DNA of 64,000 bases from Gigantopelta aegis. Taxonomy: Eukaryota > Mollusca > Gastropoda > Neomphalida > Peltospiridae. Positions 38,501 to 48,800 of this stretch are shown here, piece by piece. The translations under genes were made by a program, and so were the position numbers. The first letter of the stretch is position 1. Every line of letters begins with the position of its first letter. Under the pieces are notes generated by a model. The model was not told the origin of the DNA and searched no databases. It saw nothing but the letters and a program-made list of their open reading frames with translations. Location of the stretch: positions 43,968,258-44,032,257 of the forward strand of contig NC_054704.1 in assembly GCF_016097555.1 (NCBI RefSeq). Reading direction: 5' to 3'.

Positions 38501-38885
38501 TATATGCGCTTCCCACAGGCAGGATAGCACAAACCATGGCCTTTGTTGAACCAGGTATGGATCACTGGTCGGTGCAAGTCGTTTACAGCTATCCACTGAG
38601 CCTTGCGGAGCACTCAGTCAGGTTTGGAGTCGGTATCTGGATGAAAAATCCCATGACTCGACTGGGATCCGAACCCAGTACCTACCCGCCACTATACTGT
38701 TGGCCTAACTACGACGCCACCGAGGCCGGTTAAATGAGTGTGATGTCATAACAGAGTGTCATAATCACTAGTGATGTCCTAATTGTGTGACGTCCTAACA
38801 TTGTGACGTCTTAACAGTGTTACGTCCTAACCGTGTGATGTCATAACATAACGACGTCACTAGAGCACATTGATTTTTTTTTTAT
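32580..38885. repeat. Composite satellite: SINE copies alternating with CRE-like minisatellite
   Basis: Minus-oriented SINE pieces (heads with GGATCCGAACCCAGTACC near 33040, 34270, 34520, 35220, 35790, 36490, 37140, 37900 and 38670) alternate with arrays of a roughly 16-18 bp unit such as GTGTGACGTCATAACA or GTGACGTCCTAACACT. Tail starts (GTTTTATTTAACGACGCCA) near 34905, 36180, 36898, 37660 and 38358 give a period of about 0.7 kb. Some blocks recur almost exactly (34015-34330 with 37655-37965). In the first unit (32580-33085) the short repeat sits inside the SINE. Peptides starting MAFVEPGMDHW are SINE translations, not genes. Confidence 0.9.
33801..34000. other. Assembly gap (200 N)
   Basis: Exactly 200 N inside the composite satellite, a placeholder length rather than a measured one. 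The sequence either side is SINE (left) and minisatellite (right), so the real array is probably longer. Confidence 0.99.
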
Positions 38886-38889
38886 TATC

Positions 38890-39478
38890 TTAATTCTTTG
38901 CGAACGTTTCTGTGTATGTATTGAGGAGATCTCTCAGCTGATCTTGTTGTTTTAAGTTGAGATTTAATTTACTCTGATCAAATAATTTAATTAAATTATC
39001 AGGTACTACTGAATTTTTGACACTAACTCATGATATTTTCTTTATCCGATTATTTGGAATTATATTGACACTTTGGCACTGACCAATAATTCTTCCCCGA
39101 GCTAAAGTATATTCTGTATCAAGAACATTGATAACTTTCAGTGTAAGCTACTTTATTGTAATTTGTGACCACTGAATTTCCCATTATTAAACCATGTGTG
39201 AATAAAATCTCCTTGCAGGTTTCTACCAGTATCGGGGAAAGTTCCCCATGAAATTGAGGCAAGCATACTTGGATAAAAGATACAAACTGAGGCAACAACC
39301 GGATGTCATCTGAAACAATGACAGAGGTTTCATCCCTCACAGTAGGTAACCATCTGCCCATCAGCTGGATCCTCGACCCGGGGACATCGATCAGACCCTC
39401 CAATCTGTCTAAAACATCTATACCCAGAATGCCATCAGTCATGGGAATTATCAACCTCTGCAACCAGGAGTATGGCAT
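38890..39478 (-). pseudogene. Broken Ty3/gypsy-type pol fragment (protease to start of RT)
   Basis: The minus strand has an open stretch (39119-39478) with GILGIDVLDRLEGLIDV, like the C-terminal half of gypsy-type aspartic proteases, then a linker typical of these polyproteins. The frame breaks near 39119-39150; similarity goes on in another frame and, after a stop, reaches a segment near 38895-38965 like the region just before gypsy reverse transcriptase. No LTRs or other pol domains are seen. SINE fragments lie on both sides. An old, non-functional remnant. Confidence 0.65.
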
Positions 39479-39489
39479 CGTACTGTAAG

Positions 39490-39545
39490 GTAACTGTAAA
39501 TAAAATGTGTTGAGTGCTTCGTTAAATAAAACATTTCTTTCTTTC
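39490..39545 (+). mobile_element. SINE tail fragment
   Basis: CTGTAAATAAAATGTGTTGA followed by a TTTCTTTCTTTC end, the 3' tail of the local SINEs, next to the gypsy fragment. Confidence 0.6.
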
Positions 39546-39844
39546 TTTGATTAATTTTAAGGGCTATTCCTAAAATGGTCACAGTGTGTGTGGGGGTGGT
39601 GTGGGGGGGGGGATGGGGGGGGGAGGGTATGGCATCGTACTTAATAATTTATGCCTGGTAGGTCTACTGCATTTTCCCAGTATGTATACGTGAACATTTT
39701 ATTTTGTGGGTAGTGGGTATACAGTATATTACAAAACCGCCCCCTTCCTCATGCGATCAATGCTGGAACAGCACTAACATGTTTTATGAATATTTCACCT
39801 GCTGAATACCTTCCGCTAACATCAACAAGGTATCTCTAAATAAC

Positions 39845-40075
39845 CAGCCAGTGCACCACGACTGGTATATCAAAGGCCGTGATATGTGCGATCCTGTCTA
39901 TGGGATGGTGCATATAAAAGATCCCTTGCTGCTAATCGAAAAGAGGAGCCCATGAATTAGCGACAGCGGGTTTCCTCCCTCAATATCTGTGTCGTCCTTA
40001 ACCATATGTCTGACGCCATATAACCGTAAATAAAATGTGTTGAGTGCGTCGTTAAATAAAAACATTTCCTTCATT
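39845..40075 (+). mobile_element. 5'-truncated SINE with 12-bp target duplication
   Basis: Starts within the body (CAGCCAGTGCACCACGACTG), lacks the head, and ends in the standard tail. TCTCTAAATAAC flanks it at 39833-39844 and 40076-40087, so truncation happened at integration, as in LINE-driven retrotransposition. Confidence 0.85.
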
Positions 40076-40169
40076 TCTCTAAATAACATACTAGCAGGCT
40101 ATTCGTGTATTATCAATTGCCCATACTAAGAATCCAAATGAATAACAAGTTAAATATATACATGTATAT

Positions 40170-40870
40170 ATATTTTTAATGACAGCATTTAGAGCACATT
40201 GACTAATTAATAATCGGTTATTGGATGTCAAACATTGATAATCCTGATACATACACTTTTTTTTAGGAAATCCGCTACAATTTGTTTTTTCATTAACAGC
40301 AAAGGATCTTTTATATACATTTTCCCAGAGACAGGACATCACATACTACGTTCTTTGACATACTAGTCGTTGGGACACGTAGCTTATCAAACTGATTTTT
40401 CCCGACAAATACGAACAAAATCATTGTATTCATCATTTCGTTTCAATCTATTTTCATGTTTATATCCAATTAAGGTTCAAGCACGCTGTCCTTGGAACAC
40501 ACCTCAACTATGTGGGCTGTCTGTCCAGGACAGTGGGTTAGTTGTTAATTGTTAGTGCTTAGTGAAGTGAGAGAAAATAGGGTGTAATGGCCTTACACCT
40601 ACCCAATGAGTCGTTAAAACTCGCTCTGAGTGGAAGCCGGTACCGAGCTGCGAACCCTGTACCTACCAGCCTTATGTCCGATGGCTTAACCACGACTCCA
40701 CCGAGGCCGGTTTGTATTCATCTGCTAAACGCTGATATTTTAGGGCCACTTCCAACTTGAACCACCAAGCTTAGTCGGGGGCGAGACATAGCCCAGTGGT
40801 AAAGCGCTCGCTTGATGCGCGGTTGGTTTAGGATCGATCCCTGTCAGTGGGGCCATTAGGCTATTTCTCT
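40170..40870. mobile_element. Cluster of three SINE fragments
   Basis: A minus body/tail piece at 40170-40375, a minus head of the long variant at about 40560-40712 (CACCGAGGCCGG end), and a plus head at 40780-40865 (AGCCCAGTGGTAAAGCGCTC) that runs into the TA microsatellite. Confidence 0.65.
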
Positions 40871-40871
40871 A

Positions 40872-40876
<5 letters not shown>

Positions 40877-40943
<67 letters not shown>

Positions 40944-41008
40944 CAGGCAAACGTTTTGCCCTGCTAATCCATGTTGCAATAAAATACATATACCATATAC
41001 ATGTACAT

Positions 41009-41047
<39 letters not shown>

Positions 41048-41050
41048 CAC
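40877..41050. repeat. (TA)n and (CA)n microsatellites
   Basis: About 32 TA repeats at 40877-40941 and about 20 CA repeats at 41010-41050, separated by unique sequence. Confidence 0.95.
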
Positions 41051-41572
41051 GGGACGCTACATATCATGACTGCTTCAAATACCAGTTGTGAAGCACTGGT
41101 TAGGATGGGATAAAATCGAATTAATCGAGAGTGTTTCATGATACGACCCATCACACCTCAGGATATCATTTTAATTAAGCCAGCTTTGTGGAAGACATTA
41201 TATACATGAACATTAGCTAAAAACTAAAAGGTAAGATATTTAATTACTAGTACGTCAAACGTTCACATTATTTTCCTAAAATCTGAGTACATATGTACAA
41301 ATTTATCCCCAGTTCTACACAGTATCATATTTATTTTCTTTTTAAAATGTATACCCCCTCCCCCCCCCACTCCGAAAATACGCTGTCCTGGGCAGACACT
41401 TCAGCCATCCGCTGGGTGGAGTGAGAGAGAAGGTCAATGGTCTTGCACCTGTCCACTGAACAGACAAAACTCGCTATTAGGACATATCTACCAACCTTAA
41501 TAACATGCTTAAGACCGATGACTACGTTACATGTGTACATGTAGGCTATCAAACGTGTCTTGACATGGCGAC

Positions 41573-42132
41573 GTGTCAAAAAAAAAGGAGCAGCCAGACG
41601 AAATCTTCCAAGCAGACGAAATCTTAATACAGACGACGAAAAAAGAAAATAACATCACCGAAAGTATGCAAGTTAAAAACTCTACTTTACGTGTATTCAG
41701 AGCAAATTACCGACCAGTAGCGCCCCCCCCCCCCCCTCCTCTCCTTACTAAGTATCAGCTTAAAACCTTCCATATGGATTTACAGGTAATTAGAGGAAAT
41801 AATAGAATGAGATTTAAATAATTTTCGTTTTAGTACTGGATTAGACTTAATCGTATTAAATGTTCGTCTGATTTTTGCCGCCGAACAGTGATGGATGTCC
41901 CATCTTGTCAGCATGATGTCCATATAGCCATGACTAGAATAATGTTTTTAGAAAAAGTCTGCATATTATGATCAGCATGCTTTGAAAACAATAACTAATT
42001 TCTGTCATGATATACATTTGTATATATATATTATATATAAATATAAATATCTGAACTAACATAAGAAGAATTCCACTAATAAACTTTTGTCAATAAAACA
42101 TTGGGGTTTTTTTCTGTTTGGAGGAGGTTGGG

Positions 42133-42179
<47 letters not shown>

Positions 42180-43160
42180 TTTCTGTTTTATTTTGTGCTG
42201 GTTTGTTATACTACTATCTAACTATATTCACAGAAATGTGACGTAGCTCAGTGGAAAAACCGCTGGCCTGACGTTTTCAGTAGAGTTACTTTTCTGTTCC
42301 AATCAGTACTTTACGATTGGTATGTGAAAGACTGTGTATATTTAGTGTTATCGCGTTGGTGAGAAAGACCCCTCGCTGATGTAATAAAACATTGAGTAGT
42401 CAAGCATGTGGCAGCAACAAGTTTCTTCTCTAATTCTTTAGATTAAATTTTACAACTGCCAATAACACATATGATTAGATAATGTGCTGGTAGTGTCCTT
42501 AATGAATGAACGAATGTTTAACAACACCCCAGCACGAAAAATATATCGACTATTGGGTGTCAAACTAAGGTAAATGCGTAAGCATCCCTTGGTACTCGTG
42601 AACAGGTACACATTTTCCCGAAGTCTGGACCACTTCAATACAATTAATATATTAAACATATTATTCTTGTAAGTTTGATTTTATTGACCACAGACGTGTC
42701 AGGAGAAACAGCAGACAGAAGAAATCCTTGAAGCAGCCGATGTCTTCCAGGCAGACGACATCTTCCAGGCAGACGGACGATATCTGTTAGGCAGACGGAC
42801 GACATATTCCAAGCAGACGGAATTGTCAACTGTGGAACAGACGGCATCGTTGAAGTCGACGATGTACAAAAAGAAAAAAATGGTGCAGCAATGAGTATTC
42901 TATATATCCTAATTAAACGCCGTGTGTGTATTTGGTGCAATCAGCCCACATACTGGGTTACGGCGGCTATGATGTAGACCCTAGCACGTGGATACAAACG
43001 TAATTAAAGAAAAGAACACGAATGGATTTAAATCATTTTCTTTCTAGTATTAAATTCAGATTTACACCTTAATCGTATTAAATTTGTCTGATTTCGCCGC
43101 CGAAAAATGATGTTCCGACAATCGTCTTGTTATCAGCATGACGTTCAAGGAATAATTAAG
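41573..43160. repeat. Pair of paralogous blocks around a (GT)n tract
   Basis: 41573-41990 and 42697-43155 are diverged copies: both start with CAGACGA-type short repeats (units like TTCCAGGCAGACGACATC) and both contain CTTAATCGTATTAAAT, then a GCCGCCGAA motif and a CAGCATGA motif. Between them lie a (GT)n run at 42134-42178 and a decayed SINE at about 42235-42395. The second copy has an open frame of about 60 codons made mostly of the short repeat; I do not call it a gene. Confidence 0.55.
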
Positions 43161-43429
43161 CAAAAACAAATTAATTAATAACTTTTGTTGCGTTAATTCG
43201 CGATGAAAGTAAAACATGGGATATTTATGCTGACGTTTGAAAGTTTGGATCAGTTATTTACCAAACAGTCGGAGTGTTAAGAGGAGTGTTAACATGGAAT
43301 TTCGGGTTTTAGAAAATCTACAACACGCTTGTGCGTACATGATGCACAGAGGAGGAACAGTTCAATGTCAGACAGTATCAGACAATCAAACTTTATCGGT
43401 AAGTAGATAGCAATGGTTAAAATTAACTC

Positions 43430-43752
43430 TTTTTTAACGACACCACTAGGGCACACTACTTTATTAATCATCGGCTATTGAATGTCAAACATTTGGTAAT
43501 TTTAATATATAGTCTTAGAGGAAACCCGCTACATTTTTCCATAGTAGCAAGGGATTTGTACATACACATTATCATAGACAGGACAGCACATACCAAGGCC
43601 TTTGATATACAAGTCGTGGTGTACTGGTCAGAATATGGGGGGTGGGGAGGGGGACAAAAACAATCAGAAAATGGGTCCACTGAGGTGATACGATCCTGCT
43701 ACGCAAGCGCCTCGAGTAAGCGTTTTACCAACAGAGCTAGATCCCGCCCCGT
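43430..43752 (-). mobile_element. tRNA-derived SINE
   Basis: Minus-oriented head at right (GCGGGATCTAGCTCTGTTGG), body with CTACATTTTTCCATAGTAGC, tail at left (GACACCACTAGGGCACACTA). A G-rich patch near 43636 interrupts the middle. Confidence 0.72.
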
Positions 43753-44280
43753 AGATCCAGGAACTGGGTTCTGGGAGTTGTAGGTATCCTACTACAACCT
43801 GAACAATTAACAGCCCGGTAAGTGCGGAGCCCTTTTTTCAATTGCACTTCCTTCACCAAAAACATTCTACATCCGCCCCAGAGTAGAGTATATAAAATAT
43901 AATCTCAGTGCATTAGGTAATTGTCGGAATAAAATGTGTACGTAATGAACAAAAAAGTACTCTTGAAGTTTAAAAAAACTCCTTACAAACAATTTCATTG
44001 TGACCTAAATTAAGCGCCCCCCACCCCCCCACCCCCCACGATTTACATGTGAGGGTTTTGTTTTTGTTTTTTTTGTTCACCACCACATATTGTAATTGTC
44101 TGTCGCCCCATAACGCAACTCATAGACAGTGTTAGTGCCCCCGTCCCCTCCTCCAATATAGGTGACCACCACACTATATAAATATTGTCTACGCCAATAA
44201 GTGGAGTGGGGGTGGGGCGCTCGACTGAGGTTCTAGGTCGATTTGGACCCATTTGTTTCCAATCAGCATACACAGAGCGG

Positions 44281-44600
44281 GATGTAGCTCAAGCGGTAAC
44301 ATGTCCGCCTGTGAAGAGGTCGGTCATCAGATCAATCCATTTGCAGTTTGGGCTATTTTCCGTTCCAACCAGTGGTCCACAACTAGTTCATCAAAGACCG
44401 TGGTATGTGCTGTCCTGTCTGTGGGAAAGTGCATATAAAAGCCCCTTGCTGCTTATCGGAAAGAGTAGCCTATGTGGCAGCAGCGGGTTTCGTCTAAAAG
44501 AAATATGTAAAAATGACCATATGTTTGACGTCCAATAGCCGATGATAAGATAAAAATCAATGTGCTCTAGTGGCGTCGTTAAATAAAACAAACTTTACTT
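44281..44600 (+). mobile_element. tRNA-derived SINE
   Basis: Head GGGATGTAGCTCAAGCGGTA with a B-box-like segment around 44327, body CCAGTGGTCCACAACTAGTT, and tail GTGCTCTAGTGGCGTCGTTA. Confidence 0.75.
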
Positions 44601-45730
44601 TTCCACGAGTTACTGGTGTATCAAAGATCCTGATATGTCCAGTCCGGCTGTTTGTACGCAGCTCATATAAAACCCCACATTTCTTGCTTCTGATCAGTAA
44701 CATCTGCCAACGGTCTTAAGACTGAGAGGTACTGGGTTCGCCTCAGTGGACTAAGTAGATGTAAGACCGCTACGCCACTAACCACTAACAAACTAATCAC
44801 TACCCCAGATAGCTGAGGTCTGTGTCCAGAAAAGCTTGCTTGAACCTTAATTGGAAATAACTATTAAAGGGGGGGGGGGGGGATTAATTCCATGTGGTGG
44901 TAGTGTATCAGCGGAATTAGGTGAAAGCAAGTAACCGGACACCAGTCAACATCGTCACGAATGCCAAGAGTAGGCCTATTCATATTTGCTACCCTCCTTC
45001 CAACGGGGCCGTCTAAAATGTAAATAAAAATGTTGGTTTTGTATTGGATATTTTTATCAACTTTGTTTTCATTTTAAAACCGTACTCTGGCATATTAATC
45101 TCCTCTTCTCTCCTCATTCGTGAAAATTATTGAATTATGAACGGCCCATATTTAAAAAAATACTGATTCAACTTCATTTCGTTAGGTATTCTTTACGTTG
45201 GCATAACTATTTCCAACGTAATTAAGTTTTACATTTAAGTTAAAAAATACTATTCCATATTCTAAATATTTGATTGAAAATTGAATTTAAGTTAACAAAA
45301 GTTACAGTCCTTGGTCTGTGGGAACCATATCTGGGATGGAGAATACTTTAGGGGTGGTGGTGGTGGGGGATGGGTGGTGGTGCGATAGCACAAGTCTGAT
45401 TTTTATTTTTATTTATACAGAGTAGGAAAAAAACCCGTCTCACGGGCCTGTACAGTCACTTGTGAAAATGTTTGTCCTCATATAATCACATGAACATAGA
45501 ACAACATATACTATGTGCAACTAATTGTATAGAAAGTAGTATGTACATAGTAGTTACGGAGAAAATAATTAATATAATATTTTGTGTTACAACAAATATT
45601 AAGCGGTTTCTCAAGGTTTTCTATTTAGTATTTTATATTATATTATGTCGTTGCGTTAGACTGAAAATGTAGGAGAATAGATTTTCAAAATAAATAAGCA
45701 TTTGCTCCGAGACTATTGCCCAATACAATT
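44600..45730. other. Upstream region of PLK4: nothing gene-like
   Basis: A decayed SINE-like stretch (44600-44790), a poly-G run near 44870 and AT-rich DNA follow. No exon or RNA gene recognised. Confidence 0.55.
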
Positions 45731-45734
45731 TCAA

Positions 45735-45748
45735 GGCGCCAGTTTAAA
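45735..45748 (+). promoter_or_regulatory. Possible CDE/CHR-like cell-cycle site upstream of PLK4
   Basis: GGCGCC is followed closely by TTTAAA, the arrangement of CDE plus CHR sites that bring DREAM/MuvB complexes to G2/M genes, about 115 bp before the PLK4 ATG. The CHR half matches the TTYRAA form. Matches this short occur by chance, so the call is weak. Confidence 0.25.
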
Positions 45749-45862
45749 ACGGATTTTATTGTGTACAAACATTGACAATATTTGTTGTTTTTCTCGCAAA
45801 CTGGATTTGCGATCAGAATGGTTACCTGACAGAGTTGCACGATAATAAACTGAATTACAAAT

Positions 45863-48800
45863 ATGCCAAAAGAGACGGGCATGGGTGAAGTGATTGAGGT
45901 AAATTTGTGTAAAGTTAGTCAATGTTATTTTGAATAATATTCAAGGGAGATAATTCGAGATAAACATGTCTGATCCTGTCAGATTCTGCTCATTTCAAAA
46001 AAGCATTTGAGAGGTTTATCGGTTGTATGTTTTCTGGTTGGCAAATTAGACTAAATCAGATAATATATTTTAAAAGGTATATTATACAGTAAAGTAAAAA
46101 ATTAGTGTTCTTGGATTAGGTTTACTGTATAATAGTGTATTTCTATAGTGGATCCAAGACCAGCATCAAAATATCATGTAAATGAAGCATGGTATGCCTA
46201 TTCCAAACTGACAGTCACCATAGAATGGAGGTAATGTCAGTTTATGTTTATTTTAAGATTAGACATGGTATTTACATTATTCCAAGGATTTTTAATTTCA
46301 TTTTATTAACTTCAGACATTGTCACATGATTGTGTAAAATTGTGGCAAAATATATGTCCGTTACACCCTCCCCCATTGTTAGGGTTTGGGTTAGGGTGAG
46401 GTTCCTGTTTTATACATATAATGGGGTGGGGGTAACAGACTGAAATCTTTCTGAGAGCTTGACAGACATTTTGATGGTTACAATCGGGATGCAGTGAACT
46501 CTTATGGAAACTAACTCGTATGAACGGAAAACTCGTATGTAAAAAAATAACGGTGAACTCGTATGGGGATGTATGGATATGCAGATATACTTTGATATTT
46601 CTCTTAAATGTGTATTTTGACACTTGTTTTGTATACATGCTTATTTATGTCACCATCACTCAACTATTTGCGTGTCAACCGCAGTTTGTGCGTCACGGCA
46701 GTCACCTATTTTCGTGTTACCCGTGGTCACCTATCAGTTACAACTGTGTACTTTACAGTTCTTAATATTACAATATATAGATATAAATATTTAGTGCAGT
46801 TTAATTACTATAAACATGTATAATTTGATGTAAAAACTAAACATTACTCATGGGCCAAATCGAGCCCAAATCTAAAAAGTATGATTTTGATGGGTTTTGA
46901 TTGAGGTAAAAGTCTGTGTTACAAGTATTCTGTTCACTATTAAATATAATATAAAAAAAAGAGTAAAGTTTGTTTTATTTAACGACGCCACTAGAGCACA
47001 GTGATTTTTTATCTTATCATTGTCTAATGGACGTCAAACATTGGTCGTTCTGACACAGTTTTTTTTAGAGGAAACCCGCTGTCGCCATATAGGGTACTCT
47101 TTTATGACAGGCAGCAAGGGATCTTTTATTTGTGCTTCCCACAGGCAGGATAGCACAAACTATGGCCTTTGTTGAACCAGTTATGGATCACTGGTCGGTG
47201 CAAGTAGTTTACACTTACCCATTAAGTCTTGCGGAGCACTCATTCAGGGTTTGGAGTCTGTATCTGGATTAAAAATCCCATGCCTCGATTGGGATCCGAA
47301 CCCAGTACCTACCAGCCTGTAGACCGATGGCCTAACCACGATGCCTCCGAGGCCGGTCAAATATAATAAAGTAATAACACTGGCAAATAACAACTACAAT
47401 GAGTTGTGAATAAAATAATTCAATTTATATTTATAAGCACTGGAAACTTATGCAGTGCATCGAACTGCTTCATCACTAATGCAAGGCGCACATTAAGTGA
47501 ATATCTTTCTACGTTTGTTTCGAGGTACTTCAGTACAGAAAAACTTAATTTTGCTGTAGAATTATCTCTGACTGAGAGCGATTTATCATTATAATGTCAA
47601 GATGTCTGTCTAGAGCTCTTGAACGGAAGAGTACTCAAGCTAATACTAGTAGTAAAATTGTCGAAGTTTTTTTTTAATTCAAATATTTGACTATTAGTAT
47701 TAATAATTGGGTCATTCCACGCCAAATCAACCAAATTCCAGAAATCTCCCTGGGTGACCATCTCTGATTTTGATAAAATTACCGCTGTCCATTGCCAATT
47801 AGCCAATTGGTAATTTTTATCCAAAGTGGCTATAATATAGTTTTGGGCTAATAATGTTTTTTTAATTAACCACTTTAGAATAATTTTCGAGGAAATTCTC
47901 TGATAACCTAAAAATTTACTACAATATAATTTGTTCTAGTGTGATTCCTGTTTTCCTTCAATAATTGATATAAAATAACTGGGTTTCCACAACTTTATAA
48001 AGTTTAATGGATAATTTGATGGAATTTTCTGCTTATGAATTCAGAACTAGCTGTGTGATACCTTTTTCAAATGAACGCCTCATGAAAAAAAATCCATTTA
48101 AGCTATTAAACTCTTGGAATAGATCATTAAAGATGAATCCACAGTTGATTTGTGATGTTGTTTCCAGGTCATTACTTGTAGTTGGGTAAATCCAGGACCC
48201 AATTAGGCCTTCTTTGTTGGTGGCCTTTTTTGCTAATTACTTTGCACTGATCACTGATTTAACATCTGTGTTGTTACTATGCAGGCATATTTCAGTGTCA
48301 TGGATATACCTAAAAGATTCACTGAGGCCTTTAATTAGTATCTTCATTTTCTTGATTGTTTACACAATAACGGAAACGTCCATCTATATATTGTATGTAG
48401 AAAAGAAGCACTATAAATTTTTATCATTTACTGGTTTTGAAATGTTGGACAATTGGATATGCTGTGCTCAGTGTGAATTTTCCGTACCGTGTGTCATGTC
48501 TAGTCTAGAGGTAAGGAATTAAAGGTTAACTATATCACTTATTAAATACAGGTACCTGTAGCTTTGGTTTGTTGTAAGTTTAGTATAATAATTGAATTTG
48601 AAAAAAGGAAAAATAATATAGAAAAAAGCCTATACATAATAAGCCATACCATTACACTGTGTTTAATGTGCTACAGCTTGTTTGTATTTGTTTTGTTGTA
48701 TTTGCACGTTTAATTTTATTTATACTGTTCAATAACAATGTTTACACAATAATAATTATTAATTTTTATTTTATTTTTTTACTTCAGGACTACCAAGTTT

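Noticed and set aside
33723..38733. Repeated open frames starting MAFVEPGMDHW in the satellite region
   Set aside because: They are translations of the SINE body in the satellite and recur wherever the long SINE variant occurs; no independent gene.
41331..41579. Open frame of 82 codons on the minus strand
   Set aside because: No family resemblance; lies in SINE-like and simple-repeat debris.
48214..48522. Hydrophobic open frame of 102 codons in PLK4 intron 1
   Set aside because: AT-rich intron sequence, no known domain, no splice or promoter support.
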